NCBI RefSeq assembly: GCF_009765225.1
Contig: NZ_VMSF01000001.1
Location: 2,170,001-2,234,000 of the forward strand
DNA from: Leifsonia sp. AG29
GTDB taxonomy: Bacteria > Actinomycetota > Actinomycetes > Actinomycetales > Microbacteriaceae
Reading direction: 5' to 3'
DNA length: 64,000 nt
The translations under genes were made by a program, and so were the position numbers. Positions 9,271 through 19,198 of the stretch are shown here, one piece after another (position 1 is the stretch's first letter; each line of letters starts with the position of its first letter). The notes beneath the pieces were generated by a model. It did no database searches and was not told the origin of the DNA. It saw only the letters and a program-made list of their open reading frames with translations.

Positions 9271-9954
9271 TCAGGCGCTTCGCGCCTCCTGCTCCCGGAT
9301 CTCGCCCTGCAGCTCGCGGAGGGTCGATCGCAGGGCGCGCTCGGCGTCGAGACCCTGCGCCTTCGCCGAGGCAACGATCGCAAGGAGGAGCGGACCGAGC
9401 TCGTCCTCTCCGGTCACCTGGACGCCTCCCGACTGCGAGAGATCGAGCAGGCCGACCTTCTCGGCGCGGCCGAGGAGCTTGTCGGCCAGGGCGAGCGACG
9501 GCATGCCCTGCGGGATCCCGTCGAGCACGCTGGTGCGCGCGGGCTTCTCCTGCTTCTTGAGCTCGTCCCAGAAGCCGACGACGTCGTCGGCCGTCTCAGC
9601 CGCGCGGTCGCCGAACACGTGCGGGTGGCGGCCGACCATCTTCGCCGTCATGTGCGCGGCGACGTCCTGGATGTCGAAGTCCTCACCCGGCGTGTGCGCC
9701 GCGATGTCGGCGTGGAAGAGCACCTGGTACAGCACGTCGCCGAGCTCTTCGAGCATCTCGTCGCGATCCCCCGCCTCGATCGCCTCGATCAGCTCGTAGG
9801 TCTCCTCGACGAGGTACTGCACGAGCGACTCGTGCGTCTGATCGGCGTCCCACGGGCAGCCTCCCGGCGCCCGGAGCCGCGCCATCACGGCGACCAGCTC
9901 GTCCAGCCTCGTCGCCGCCTCCGGGACCACGACGGGTGCGCTCGCGTCGGACAT
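9271..9954 (-). CDS. mazG: MazG-type nucleoside triphosphate pyrophosphohydrolase
   Basis: 227 aa. Hydrolyses (d)NTPs to the monophosphate and pyrophosphate, a house-cleaning activity in known MazG proteins. The N-terminal MazG domain shows LRAPGGCPWDADQTHESL, then the metal-binding EExxE type helices (EETYELIEAIEAGDRDEMLEELGD), and FWDELKKQEK downstream. A shorter, degenerate second half follows, as in other actinobacteria. The ATG at 9954 has GAGGAGG 6 bases upstream, which decides against the longer open frame to 10215. It is divergent from nhaA. Confidence 0.92.
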   Translation of the reverse strand: MSDASAPVVVPEAATRLDELVAVMARLRAPGGCPWDADQTHESLVQYLVEETYELIEAIEAGDRDEMLEELGDVLYQVLFHADIAAHTPGEDFDIQDVAAHMTAKMVGRHPHVFGDRAAETADDVVGFWDELKKQEKPARTSVLDGIPQGMPSLALADKLLGRAEKVGLLDLSQSGGVQVTGEDELGPLLLAIVASAKAQGLDAERALRSTLRELQGEIREQEARSA

Positions 9955-10087
9955 CGGGACCTCCTCGCGTTCGGATGCGACCATCCTCTCACCGCGGCGT
10001 GTCGGTACACTGGCAGCTGGTGTGCCGGGAAGTCTGGTCGGCGATGACGACCCCGTGCGCGCGCGAGCGCGAGATTGGCAGCCGCCC

Positions 10088-11233
10088 ATGAGCATCATCC
10101 GATCCGAGCGCACCGCGGCGGGGCTCCTGCTCGGGGCCGCGGCCCTCGGCCTCCTCCTCGCCAACACCGCGGCCGGTCCCGCCCTGCTGGCCGTCCAGCA
10201 TGCCGAGCTGCACATCGGGGCGTTCCACCTCAGCGTCGGTCATTCCATCAGCGACGGCCTCCTCGCGATCTTCTTCTTCATCGTCGCGGTGGAGCTCAAG
10301 CACGAGCTCGTGGCGGGCGAGCTCAACTCGGTCCAGAAGGCCGTGCACCCCGCGATCGCCGCCGTCGCCGGCGTCATCGTCCCGGCACTCGTGTACCTGG
10401 GGATCACCGCCGGCACCGGACTCGGGTCCGGCTGGCCGATCCCCACCGCCACCGACATCGCGTTCGCCCTCGGCGTGCTCGCCGTGTTCGGGAGGGGCCT
10501 GCCCAACCGGCTGCGCGTCTTCCTGCTGGCGCTCGCGGTGCTCGACGACCTCATCGCCATCCTCATCATCGCGGTGTTCTTCACCACCGACCCGAACCTC
10601 GTCGAGCTTCTCCTGGCCGCGGTCGCGGTCGCCGTGTTCGGCTTCCTGAGCCGGTTGCTGCGGGGGCGGATGCGCTGGCCGATCGGAACGCTCATGGTGC
10701 TGATCGCCGCGCTCACCTGGTGGCTCGTCTACGACTCGGGGGTGCACGCGACCATCGCGGGCGTCGCGCTCGGCCTCGCCATGGCGCGCGGTCCGGCCGG
10801 CCGGGTGACGCACGCCCTCGAGCCCTGGTCGAACGGGTTCATCCTCCCGCTGTTCGCCTTCTCGGCCGCGCTCGTCGTCATCCCCGACGTGGCCCCCTCG
10901 CAGCTCTCCCCCGCGTTCTGGGCGATCCTCGTCGCGCTCCCGGTCGGCAAGATCGTCGGGATCACCATCGGCGGCTGGCTCGGCTCCCTGACGCGGCCCC
11001 GGGAGGAGCGCGGACGGATCTCCGTCCTCGCCCTCGTGACGATCGGCGCCCTCGGCGGCATCGGCTTCACCGTGTCCCTGCTCATGAACGAGCTCGCCTT
11101 CGCCGGGAGCGACGACGTGCGCGCCGAGGGGACGCTCGCCGTGCTGCTCGGCTCCTCCGTCGCCATCGTCGCCTCGGGCGTGCTCGTCAGCGTGCTGGCC
11201 CGGAGGAACCGCCGGCTCCACCCGCGGGCCTGA
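10088..11233 (+). CDS. nhaA: Na+/H+ antiporter NhaA
   Basis: 381 aa with about 11-12 membrane segments. Exchanges internal Na+ for external H+ in pH and salt homeostasis. The twin aspartates of the ion site are visible in LALAVLDDLIAILIIAVFF, with the HSISDGLLAIFFFIVAVELKHE region before them and the assembly segment PTATDIAFALGVL. The start is uncertain: ATG 10088 gives the usual family N-terminus (RSERTAAGLLL), but it lacks a ribosome site. A GTG at 10022 lies 10 bases after a TACACT -10 element and would add 22 residues. Confidence 0.93.
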   Translation: MSIIRSERTAAGLLLGAAALGLLLANTAAGPALLAVQHAELHIGAFHLSVGHSISDGLLAIFFFIVAVELKHELVAGELNSVQKAVHPAIAAVAGVIVPALVYLGITAGTGLGSGWPIPTATDIAFALGVLAVFGRGLPNRLRVFLLALAVLDDLIAILIIAVFFTTDPNLVELLLAAVAVAVFGFLSRLLRGRMRWPIGTLMVLIAALTWWLVYDSGVHATIAGVALGLAMARGPAGRVTHALEPWSNGFILPLFAFSAALVVIPDVAPSQLSPAFWAILVALPVGKIVGITIGGWLGSLTRPREERGRISVLALVTIGALGGIGFTVSLLMNELAFAGSDDVRAEGTLAVLLGSSVAIVASGVLVSVLARRNRRLHPRA

Positions 11234-11262
11234 GGGTCGCTCTCGCGGGCGCAGACGGGGCG

Positions 11263-11268
11263 TACAGT
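11263..11268 (+). promoter_or_regulatory. Leaderless-type -10 element of the phosphatase lipoprotein
   Basis: TACAGT, 6 bases before the ATG at 11275. Confidence 0.45.
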
Positions 11269-11274
11269 CCCTCC

Positions 11275-12240
11275 ATGGCCAGACGCGCGATCACCGCTTC
11301 CGTCGCGGGCGGACTCCTCGCGCTCGCGCTCGCGCTGACCGCGTGCACGGGAACCGCGCAGGTCCCCGAGACGCCCACGCCTCAGGTACCGACCGTCGGG
11401 AGCGCCCACCCCTCACCGGCAGCGACGGGAGGCGCGACCTCCTCCGCCGGCGCCCTCGCGCACGTCGTCGTCATCGTCGACGAGAACAAGCCGGCCTCGT
11501 CGATCATCGGGAACCCGCAAGCGCCGTACCTCGCCTCGCTGGCGTCGCAGGGTGCCGTCGCGACGCACTACTCGGCGATCACGCACCCGAGCCTCCCGAA
11601 CTACCTCGCGCTGACCAGCGGCACCACAGCGGGCATCACCTCGGACTGCAACCCGCCCGGAGGGTCGTGCCTCGACACGGCGCCGAACCTCGCTCAGGCA
11701 CTCGACCGAGCCGGCCGCAGCTGGAGGATGTACGCGGAGAGCATGCCGTCACCGTGCTCGCCCGCGAACACCGACGTGTACGCGGTCAAGCACAATCCCT
11801 TCCTGTACTTCCCGAGCGTGACGTCGGACTCGGCGTACTGCGCCTCCCATGACGTGCCGTACTCGCGGTTCGCCGCCGATCTGGCGTCGCCCTCGACGCT
11901 GCCCGACTTCTCCTTCATCAGCCCGGATCTGTGCCACGACATGCACGACTGCTCCGTGGCGACCGGTGACTCGTGGCTCGCCGCGAACGTCCCGCGGATT
12001 CTCGCGTCGCCGGCCTTCACCCGGGAGCGGTCGCTGCTCGTCGTCACCTTCGACGAGGGCGACTCGTCGGACAACGTCGTCCCGCTGATCTTCGCCGGCC
12101 CGGCAGCACGCCCGCATGCGAGCTCGTCCCAGCCGTTCAGTCACTATTCGTTGCTGCGGACGATCGAGGACCAGTGGGGTCTGCCGCCGCTCGGACCGAA
12201 CGACGGAGCGGCCGCCGCGATGCCTGCGCTGCTCCGGTAG
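11275..12240 (+). CDS. Lipoprotein acid phosphatase of the phosphoesterase (SapM-like) family
   Basis: 321 aa. A signal peptide ends in a lipobox (LALALTAC), so the protein is probably a membrane-anchored lipoprotein. A Pro/Thr-rich spacer covers ~25-60. The phosphoesterase domain has the metal-site segments VVVIVDENKPASSIIGN, ITHPSLPNYLALTSG, FSFISPDLCHDMHDC and VVTFDEGDSSDNVVPLIFAG. This layout matches acid phosphatases such as mycobacterial SapM and related bacterial phosphoesterases (PF04185); the true substrate is not deducible. It is probably transcribed from its own leaderless promoter and converges on mfd with 7 bases between stops. Confidence 0.85.
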   Translation: MARRAITASVAGGLLALALALTACTGTAQVPETPTPQVPTVGSAHPSPAATGGATSSAGALAHVVVIVDENKPASSIIGNPQAPYLASLASQGAVATHYSAITHPSLPNYLALTSGTTAGITSDCNPPGGSCLDTAPNLAQALDRAGRSWRMYAESMPSPCSPANTDVYAVKHNPFLYFPSVTSDSAYCASHDVPYSRFAADLASPSTLPDFSFISPDLCHDMHDCSVATGDSWLAANVPRILASPAFTRERSLLVVTFDEGDSSDNVVPLIFAGPAARPHASSSQPFSHYSLLRTIEDQWGLPPLGPNDGAAAAMPALLR

Positions 12241-12247
12241 CGTCGCG

Positions 12248-15200
12248 TCAGCTGGCCGCCTCGGTGGCCGGTTCCGCGACCGGGAAGAGCGCCCCCAGAA
12301 GCGAGGCGACCCAGCCGATGAGTTCCGAGTCGGGCAGCGGTTCTCCGTTCACACGCGGCATCGGGACGGTGACGACCTTCGGCGCCGCGTGATACTTCGA
12401 ACCGGGGTACATCCGCTGGAGGCGCACCTGCAGCGAGTCCGGCAGCTGCGCCGGGGCGAGCCGCAGGTTCGACCCCATCGCCACGACCTCGCCGAGCCCG
12501 GCCTTCTGCGCCGCGCGCCGCAGCCGTGACACCGCGATCAGGTTCGTCACGGGCTCGGGCGGCTGCCCGTAGCGATCGGTGAGCTCCTCGAGCACGAGGT
12601 CGATCTGCTCGTCCTTCGAGGTCGGCGAGCTCGCCGTCGAGAGCTTCTGGTACGCCTCCAGCCGGAGCCGCTCGCTGTCGACGTAGTCCTCGGGGATGTG
12701 CGCGTCGACGGGGAGCTCCAGGCGCAGCTCGGTCTGACCCTCGGCGACCTCGCCGCGGAACGTCAACACGGCCTCGCCGATCATGCGCAGGTAGAGATCG
12801 AAGCCGACGCCCGCGATGTGCCCGGACTGCTCGCCTCCGAGCAGGTTGCCGGCACCGCGGATCTCGAGGTCCTTGAGGGCGACCTGCATGCCCGATCCCA
12901 GGTCGTTGTTGGCGGCGATCGTCGAGAGACGGTCGTGGGCCGTCTCGCTCAGGGGCTTGTTCTCGTCCCAGAGGAAGTAGGCGTACGCGCGCTCGCGGCC
13001 GCGCCCGACGCGTCCGCGCAGCTGGTGCAGCTGGCTCAGGCCGTACTTGTCGGCGCGGTCGATGATGATCGTGTTCGCGTTGGCGATGTCGAGCCCGGTC
13101 TCGATGATGGTGGTCGAGACGAGCACGTCGAAGCGGCGCTCCCAGAAGTCGACGACGACCTGCTCCAGCGCGTGCTCGTTCATCTTGCCGTGCGCGACGC
13201 CGATCCGCGCCTCCGGGACCAGCTCGGCCAGCTTCGCGGCCATGCTCGAGATCGAGCCGACGCGGTTGTGCACGAAGAACACCTGGCCCTCGCGCAGCAG
13301 CTCGCGGCGGATCGCCGCAGCGACCTGCTTGTCGGAGTACGGACCGACGAAGGTGAGGATCGGGTGCCGGTCCTCGGGCGGGGTCGCCAGGGTCGACATC
13401 TCGCGGATGCCCGTGACGGCCATCTCGAGCGTCCGCGGGATCGGCGTCGCGCTCATCGCGAGGATGTCGACGTTGGTCTTGAGCTTCTTCAGCGCGTCCT
13501 TGTGCTCCACGCCGAACCGCTGCTCCTCGTCGATGATGACGAGGCCGAGGTCTTTGAACGACACCCCGTCGGCGAGGATGCGGTGGGTGCCGATCACGAT
13601 GTCGACGGTGCCGTCGGCCATGCCGGCGAGCGTCTCGCGCGCCTCCTTGTCGGTCTGGAAGCGGCTGAGCTGACGCAGGTGCACCGGGAACCCGGCGAAC
13701 CGCTCCTGGAAGGTCTCGGCGTGCTGCTTGACGAGGAGGGTCGTCGGCACGAGCACGGCGACCTGCTTGCCGTCCTGCACGGCCTTGAAGGCGGCCCGCA
13801 CGGCGATCTCCGTCTTGCCGAATCCGACATCGCCCGAGATGAGGCGATCCATCGGGATCGGGCGCTCCATGTCGGCCTTGACCTCGTCGATCGTCTGCAG
13901 CTGATCGGGCGTCTCGGCGAAGGGGAAGGCCTCCTCCAGCTCGCGCTGCCACGGGGTGTCGGGCCCGAACGCGTGGCCCTTGCTCGCCATGCGCGCGGAG
14001 TAGAGCTTGACGAGCTCGACGGCGATGTCGCGCACGGCCCGGCGGGCACGGCCCTTGGCGGCCGCCCAGTCGCTGCCGCCCATCTTCGACAGCTGCGGCG
14101 CCTCCCCGCCGACGTAGCGGGTGAGGAGGTCGAGCTGGTCGGTGGGCACGTAGAGCTTGTCGCCGGGGTAGCCGCGCTTCGACGGCGCGTACTCGAGGAC
14201 CAGGTACTCGCGCTTCGACTTGACGGCGTTGCGGCCGCCGCTCGACACCTCCCGCTGGGTGAGCTCGACGAACTTCCCGATGCCGTGGGTCTCGTGCACG
14301 ACGTAGTCGCCCGGCTTGAGCTGCAGCGGGTCGACCACGTTCTTGCGGCGGGTGGCGAGCTTCTTGACCTGCCGCGAGTCGTACCCCACGGTGCGCCCGT
14401 AGAACTCGGCCTCACTGATGAGCGCGAGCTTCAGCTCGGGCACCTCGAAGCCGTGCTCGGCCGTGGCCCTCAGCAGGTAGGCGATGCCCGGTTCGGCCTC
14501 GACGGGGAACGAGTCGACCGACCGGGCCGGAAGTTCCGCCTCCGCCAGCACATCGGCTGCGCGTTCGACGAGCCCGGCGCCCTCCGCCACGACAGCGACC
14601 GACCAGCCCTCGCGCAGGCGGCCGCGCACGTGCTCGACGGCGCCCGACACGTTGCCCTGGAAGCTCGGGACCGTCTCGGCGTCGATGCGGATCTGGAGGT
14701 GCTCCTCGATCTCGCGATGCTCCGGCAGCACGTCGTCGGCCTGAAAAGCGCTGAGCGTCCACCACGGGTGGTCCGGGGCGGGCTCACCGGGCCGGCTGAA
14801 CGTCACCGAGTCGCGCAGCTGCTGCAGCGTGAGGAAGTCGCCCGCGGCGAGATCGATCGGCGCGGCTGCGCCGACCGTCGCCGCGCTCCACGCCGCCGAG
14901 AGGAACTCGCGGTTGGTCTCGGCGAGGCTGACCGCCCGGGAGGCGACGCGCTCCGGCGAGAGGACGGCCACCGCCGCGCCGTCGGGCAGGTAGTGCGTGA
15001 GCGGCACGAGCCGGTCGACGAGCGCCGGGGCCAGCGACTCCATGCCCTCGACCGGGATGCCCTCGGCGATCTTGGCGAGCATCGAGGACAGGCTCGGGAA
15101 CTCGTGCTCCATCTCGCGCGCCCGCTGGCGCACCGACTCGCTGAGCAGCAGCTCGCGGCTCGGCGGGAGGCTCACCGCGGCGATCGGCTCCGGGAGCGAG

Positions 15201-15865
15201 CGCTGGTCGGCCACCGAGAAGGCGCGGATCTGCTCGACCTCGTCGCCGAAGAAGTCGACCCGGTAGGGGTGGTCGGCGGTCGGCGGGAAGACGTCGAGGA
15301 TGCCGCCGCGCACGGCGAACTCGCCGCGCCGCGTCACCATGTCGACGCGCGCGTAGGCGAGGTCGACGAGCTGCGATGCCAGCCCGCCGAGGTCGAACCC
15401 GCGAGCGCCGGCGGTGAGCTCGGCCGCCGCGTAGTCGGTGAGGTTGTCGGCCAGCGGCTGGAGCGCCGCGCGCACCGACGCGACGAGCACGAACGGCCGC
15501 GACCGGTCGCCTCCGGCCCACTCGGCGAGCCGCCGGAGCGCGGTGAGCCGCTTGCCGACGATCTCGGCGCTCGGGCTGAGCCGCTCATGCGGCAGCGTCT
15601 CCCACGCGGGGAACTCGACGATCTCGGCATCGGGGAGCACGCACGGCAGCGCGCCGCGGATCGACTCGGACTCGCGCCCGGTCGCCGTGATGAGCAGCAG
15701 CGCCTGCGCGCGCCCCTGCTCGGCGCGGCGGCCCAGCAGACCCGCCAGCAGCGGCGCGCTCATGCCGTCGACGAGGGAGAAGTCGGCGTCGCGGGTCGCG
15801 TACGCGAGCGCGTCGGCGAACGTGGAGGCGCGCGAGAGCGCGGCGATCAGCCCCTGGAGTATCAC
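12248..15865 (-). CDS. mfd: Transcription-repair coupling factor Mfd
   Basis: About 1205 aa, normal for actinobacterial Mfd. It removes RNA polymerase stalled at lesions and recruits UvrA. Domain order: N-terminal UvrB-like region (APLLAGLLGRR), the RNA-polymerase interaction domain (GDYVVHETHGIGKFVEL, ~residue 530), RecG-like helicase lobes with Walker A GDVGFGKTEIAV (~680) and box II IIDEEQRFGVEHK (~790), RGRVGRG(R), then the C-terminal D7 domain. The open frame reaches 15886, but a TAGACT -10 element lies 7 bases before the GTG at 15865, giving MILQGLIAALSRAS; I take this as the start. Confidence 0.96.
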   Translation of the reverse strand: MILQGLIAALSRASTFADALAYATRDADFSLVDGMSAPLLAGLLGRRAEQGRAQALLLITATGRESESIRGALPCVLPDAEIVEFPAWETLPHERLSPSAEIVGKRLTALRRLAEWAGGDRSRPFVLVASVRAALQPLADNLTDYAAAELTAGARGFDLGGLASQLVDLAYARVDMVTRRGEFAVRGGILDVFPPTADHPYRVDFFGDEVEQIRAFSVADQRSLPEPIAAVSLPPSRELLLSESVRQRAREMEHEFPSLSSMLAKIAEGIPVEGMESLAPALVDRLVPLTHYLPDGAAVAVLSPERVASRAVSLAETNREFLSAAWSAATVGAAAPIDLAAGDFLTLQQLRDSVTFSRPGEPAPDHPWWTLSAFQADDVLPEHREIEEHLQIRIDAETVPSFQGNVSGAVEHVRGRLREGWSVAVVAEGAGLVERAADVLAEAELPARSVDSFPVEAEPGIAYLLRATAEHGFEVPELKLALISEAEFYGRTVGYDSRQVKKLATRRKNVVDPLQLKPGDYVVHETHGIGKFVELTQREVSSGGRNAVKSKREYLVLEYAPSKRGYPGDKLYVPTDQLDLLTRYVGGEAPQLSKMGGSDWAAAKGRARRAVRDIAVELVKLYSARMASKGHAFGPDTPWQRELEEAFPFAETPDQLQTIDEVKADMERPIPMDRLISGDVGFGKTEIAVRAAFKAVQDGKQVAVLVPTTLLVKQHAETFQERFAGFPVHLRQLSRFQTDKEARETLAGMADGTVDIVIGTHRILADGVSFKDLGLVIIDEEQRFGVEHKDALKKLKTNVDILAMSATPIPRTLEMAVTGIREMSTLATPPEDRHPILTFVGPYSDKQVAAAIRRELLREGQVFFVHNRVGSISSMAAKLAELVPEARIGVAHGKMNEHALEQVVVDFWERRFDVLVSTTIIETGLDIANANTIIIDRADKYGLSQLHQLRGRVGRGRERAYAYFLWDENKPLSETAHDRLSTIAANNDLGSGMQVALKDLEIRGAGNLLGGEQSGHIAGVGFDLYLRMIGEAVLTFRGEVAEGQTELRLELPVDAHIPEDYVDSERLRLEAYQKLSTASSPTSKDEQIDLVLEELTDRYGQPPEPVTNLIAVSRLRRAAQKAGLGEVVAMGSNLRLAPAQLPDSLQVRLQRMYPGSKYHAAPKVVTVPMPRVNGEPLPDSELIGWVASLLGALFPVAEPATEAAS

Positions 15866-15872
15866 TCCGCCA

Positions 15873-15878
15873 AGTCTA
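15873..15878 (-). promoter_or_regulatory. mfd: Leaderless-type -10 element of mfd
   Basis: TAGACT on the minus strand, 7 bases before GTG 15865. It falls inside the longer reading frame to 15886 and so argues against that start. Confidence 0.5.
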
Positions 15879-15922
15879 CGTCGCACGTCCGACAGGTCGA
15901 CCGGGCGGCCGTCCGGGCTGCG

Positions 15923-16627
15923 TCAGATCCAGCCCTCGAGCGCCTTCATGAAGCCGTCGTGGTCGTCGCGGTTGATCACGTGGCCGGAGCCGGCGACCAC
16001 GCGGACGTCGTAGCCGTCCTCCTTGAGGCGCTCGGCGAGCTCCGGCTTCACGAGGAACGAGTTGTCGGCCAGCATCACGAGCGACGGCACGGCCATCGTC
16101 ACGGGGGCGCGCATCGTGCTGGGGCTCAGCACGACGGGGATCGCCGCGGGGTCGAACGCGCGGAACGACTCGACCTCGATCGCGACGTCGGCGGGGTGCC
16201 AGCGCGGGTTGCGCCGGGCGATCGCCGCCGCCGACTGACGCGCCAGGGTGCGCAGGAACGCCGGGGCGAGAAGCCGCTGGAACCAGCCCGCCGCGGGGCA
16301 CGAGAAGGCGGGATCGATGTAGACCGCGCGCTTCGGCTGGAGGTGCTCCACGGCGAGGCTCGCGGTCAGTCCGCCCAGGGAGTGGCCGATGACGAGCTCG
16401 GGCCGGGCGGGGACGCTCTCGACGATGTCCTGCGCCATGAGCTCCGCGGTGTACTCCGACGCCCGGGGGCTGTGGCCGTGACCCCGGAGGTCGACGGCGA
16501 CCACGTGATAGCCGCGATCGGCGAGCGCCGGGGCGACGCGCCGCCACGTGCGCGAGTCCGACATGACGCCGTGGACGAGGACCGCGTGGCGGTCGCCTTC
16601 GCCCCACTCGCGGGTGAACAACTGCAT
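15923..16627 (-). CDS. Alpha/beta-fold hydrolase
   Basis: 234 aa. Typical fold marks: VLVHGVMSDSRTW (oxyanion-hole HG), VVAVDLRGHGHSPRA, nucleophile elbow VIGHSLGGLTAS with Ser ~100, and a C-terminal catalytic His in GSGHVINRDDHDGF. The acid is probably the Asp in LVMLADNSF. Substrate unknown. The ATG at 16627 follows a TACCGT -10 element by 7 bases (leaderless). It lies between pth and mfd on the same strand, 57 bases before the mfd start. Confidence 0.85.
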   Translation of the reverse strand: MQLFTREWGEGDRHAVLVHGVMSDSRTWRRVAPALADRGYHVVAVDLRGHGHSPRASEYTAELMAQDIVESVPARPELVIGHSLGGLTASLAVEHLQPKRAVYIDPAFSCPAAGWFQRLLAPAFLRTLARQSAAAIARRNPRWHPADVAIEVESFRAFDPAAIPVVLSPSTMRAPVTMAVPSLVMLADNSFLVKPELAERLKEDGYDVRVVAGSGHVINRDDHDGFMKALEGWI

Positions 16628-16634
16628 GCCCGAG

Positions 16635-16640
16635 ACGGTA
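16635..16640 (-). promoter_or_regulatory. Leaderless-type -10 element of the alpha/beta hydrolase
   Basis: TACCGT on the minus strand, 7 bases before ATG 16627. Confidence 0.45.
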
Positions 16641-16746
16641 CGCGTCGCGGCTGGTACGGAACCGTGCGTCGGCTACGCTCGGCCTGAGAGCGAGGCGTGA
16701 GTCCGGCGTGAGCGGTTCCGTCGGGGCCTCGCGTGGAGGGCGAACG

Positions 16747-17217
16747 ATGACCGATCAACCGCCGAGCGCAGCGCCCGCACCGCAGCCGTTCCTGCCGCCG
16801 TACCCCGGACCGGGGTGGGCTCCGACGCCGGCGCTCGAGCGCCGCTCCAGTGGCCTGGGACTCGCCTCCATGTACCTCTCGCTGCCGCTCTTCGTGCTCT
16901 CGATCACCGCATCCGTCGTGGTGGGCATGAACATCGGGAGGCTCGCGACGCACAGCGCATCCGGCTTCCAGTTCAGCTCGTCGTCGCTCACTCCCGAGCA
17001 GGCGTCCGCGTTCGCGCCCATCGGACTGCTGATGGGGGCGCAGCTCCTGCTCGGCACGGCGATCGGCATCCTGGCGCTCGTCCTCGGGATCGTCGCCGTG
17101 TCGACGCGGCGCGGGCGGCCCTACGGCGTGGTGGGTGTCGTCGTGGCGGGGGCGGCACCCATCGTGTCGTTCGTGGTCTACGCGGCCCTCGCCGCGGCGA
17201 CGCGCGGCACGGCCTGA
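16747..17217 (+). CDS. Proline-rich N-terminus, multi-span membrane protein
   Basis: 156 aa. A cytoplasmic Pro-rich leader (PAPQPFLPPYPGPGWAP) is followed by three to four hydrophobic spans (about 45-65, 90-120 and 130-152). The layout resembles DUF4190-type small membrane proteins of actinobacteria. GGAGGG lies 6 bases before ATG 16747, which decides against the longer frame to 16708. It is transcribed opposite to its neighbours and converges on pth. Function unknown. Confidence 0.7.
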   Translation: MTDQPPSAAPAPQPFLPPYPGPGWAPTPALERRSSGLGLASMYLSLPLFVLSITASVVVGMNIGRLATHSASGFQFSSSSLTPEQASAFAPIGLLMGAQLLLGTAIGILALVLGIVAVSTRRGRPYGVVGVVVAGAAPIVSFVVYAALAAATRGTA

Positions 17218-17248
17218 CCGGTCGGCCGCTCCGGGCGGCCGCACCCGC

Positions 17249-17848
17249 TCACCGGGCGGCGTGGAACCTGTTCTGGGCGGCCGTGAGTCCCTCGGCCGCG
17301 ATCTGCTCGACCGCATCTGCCGCATCGGCGAGGAGGACCGGGAGGTTCTTGCGCTCCTCCGAGCCGAACGCCTTGAGGACGTGGTCGGCCGCGGCCTGGG
17401 AACCGGGAGGACGCCCGACGCCGACCCGCACCCGGGTGAAGTCACCGGTGCCGATCGCCTTGATGATGTCGCGGACGCCGTTGTGGCCGCCGTGGCCCCC
17501 GCCGTACTTCAGCCGGACCGTGTCGAACGGGATGTCGAGCTCGTCGTGGACGACGATGAGCCGGGAGGCGTCGAGCGAGTAGAACCGGAGCAGCTGCGAC
17601 ACCGGGCCGCCGGACACGTTCATGAACGTGTTCGGCTTCGCCAGGACGAAGCGAGGGCCGCCGGGGCTCAGCCGGCCCTCGGCGACCGTCGCGTTCGTCT
17701 TGTGCGTCTTGAAGGTCAGCCGACCGCGCTCGGCGAGCTCGTCGAGCACCATCTGACCCACGTTGTGACGCGTGGCCGCGTAGCCGGGCCCGGGATTGCC
17801 GAGCCCGACCACGAGCCAGGGGCCCTCCGTGTCGAGAGGACGGGGCAT
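17249..17848 (-). CDS. pth: Peptidyl-tRNA hydrolase
   Basis: 199 aa. Frees tRNA from prematurely released peptidyl-tRNA. Signature: LVVGLGNPGPGYAATRHNVGQMVLDELA with the catalytic His in RHNVG, then PNTFMNVSGGPV, VVHDELDIPFDTVRLKYGGGHGGHNGVRDI and FTRVRVGVGRP. It lies 9 bases after rplY (L25), the common actinobacterial pair, and is probably cotranscribed with it. The ATG at 17848 is the only sensible start. Confidence 0.96.
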   Translation of the reverse strand: MPRPLDTEGPWLVVGLGNPGPGYAATRHNVGQMVLDELAERGRLTFKTHKTNATVAEGRLSPGGPRFVLAKPNTFMNVSGGPVSQLLRFYSLDASRLIVVHDELDIPFDTVRLKYGGGHGGHNGVRDIIKAIGTGDFTRVRVGVGRPPGSQAAADHVLKAFGSEERKNLPVLLADAADAVEQIAAEGLTAAQNRFHAAR

Positions 17849-17857
17849 CGGAGGAGG

Positions 17858-18481
17858 TTACTCGGCGCTCTCGCCGGCCTCGGCCTCGGCCTCCGCGGCG
17901 GCCTCGGCGGCAGCGGTCTCCTCGTCCTCGGCGCGGGCGGACGCCGGCACCGCGATGTTGACGATGAGCAGCTCCTCGTCCTCGGCGAGGGTCGAGCCCT
18001 GCGGGAGCGCGAAGTCCTTGGCGAGGTACTGGGTGCCCTCGGGGGCGTCGGTGACGTCGAGCACGATGCGCTCGGGGATGTGGGTCGCCTCCGTCTCGAG
18101 ACGGATGGTCGGCACCTCGAGCATGGCGATCGTGCCGGAGAACGGCTCGCCCTCGACGTGGACCGGCACCTCGACGACGACCTTCTCGCCGCGGCGGACC
18201 ACGATGAGGTCGAGGTGCTCGACGACCTGCGACACCGGGTCCTTCTGGACGTCCTTCACGAGGGTGAGCTGGCTCTTGCCGGCGATGTCGAGGTCGAGGA
18301 CCGCGTTCGCCTTGCGGAGGAGCAGCGAGACCTGGTGCGCCGGCACGGTCACGTGGACCGGGTCGGTGCCGTGGCCGTAGATCACCGCGGGGATCTTGCC
18401 GGCGGCGCGGATCTTGCGCGCCGCGCCCTTGCCGAAGCTGTCGCGCGTCTCCGCGACGACCTTGTTGGACTCGTCAGCCAT
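17858..18481 (-). CDS. rplY: 50S ribosomal protein L25 (CTC/TL5 type)
   Basis: 207 aa, the long form: an N-terminal L25 domain that binds 5S rRNA (RDSFGKGAARKIRAAGKIPAVIYGHG), then the CTC beta-domain, and an acidic Ala/Glu-rich tail (EETAAAEAAAEAEAEAGESAE). The ATG at 18481 has AGGAG 7 bases upstream; the longer frame to 18637 is rejected. It leads the rplY-pth pair. In many actinobacteria prs lies directly upstream, but here about 4.5 kb of sugar-acid genes and repeats intervene. Confidence 0.95.
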   Translation of the reverse strand: MADESNKVVAETRDSFGKGAARKIRAAGKIPAVIYGHGTDPVHVTVPAHQVSLLLRKANAVLDLDIAGKSQLTLVKDVQKDPVSQVVEHLDLIVVRRGEKVVVEVPVHVEGEPFSGTIAMLEVPTIRLETEATHIPERIVLDVTDAPEGTQYLAKDFALPQGSTLAEDEELLIVNIAVPASARAEDEETAAAEAAAEAEAEAGESAE

Positions 18482-18621
18482 GATGTTCTCCTTGCCGGCC
18501 GGGGCCGGCGGATCGGGCGAGTCGCTCGTGAGCGGCGCCTCGCAGTATGGGGTGTGTTCGACTCGAACGCATCGAAGTGCGCGAGGAAAGACTGCGTAGC
18601 CTGCTCCACCGCGTCGATAAC

Positions 18622-18639
18622 GGATGCCGCGGGGCATCC
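18622..18639 (-). terminator. gntK: Hairpin after gntK
   Basis: Arms GGATGCC (18622-18628) and GGCATCC (18633-18639) with a 4-base loop, 11 bases after the gntK stop on the minus strand. The stem is short but well placed. Confidence 0.45.
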
Positions 18640-18650
18640 CTCGCCGAAGT

Positions 18651-19172
<522 letters not shown>

Positions 19173-19198
19173 CCGTGACCCTCCCGCGCTGTCGCCGC

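Noticed and set aside
12698-16687. 1329-aa plus-strand ORF
   Set aside because: It is the antisense shadow of mfd, with a His/Arg/Asp-rich composition typical of GC-rich reverse frames. Mfd itself shows all family motifs.
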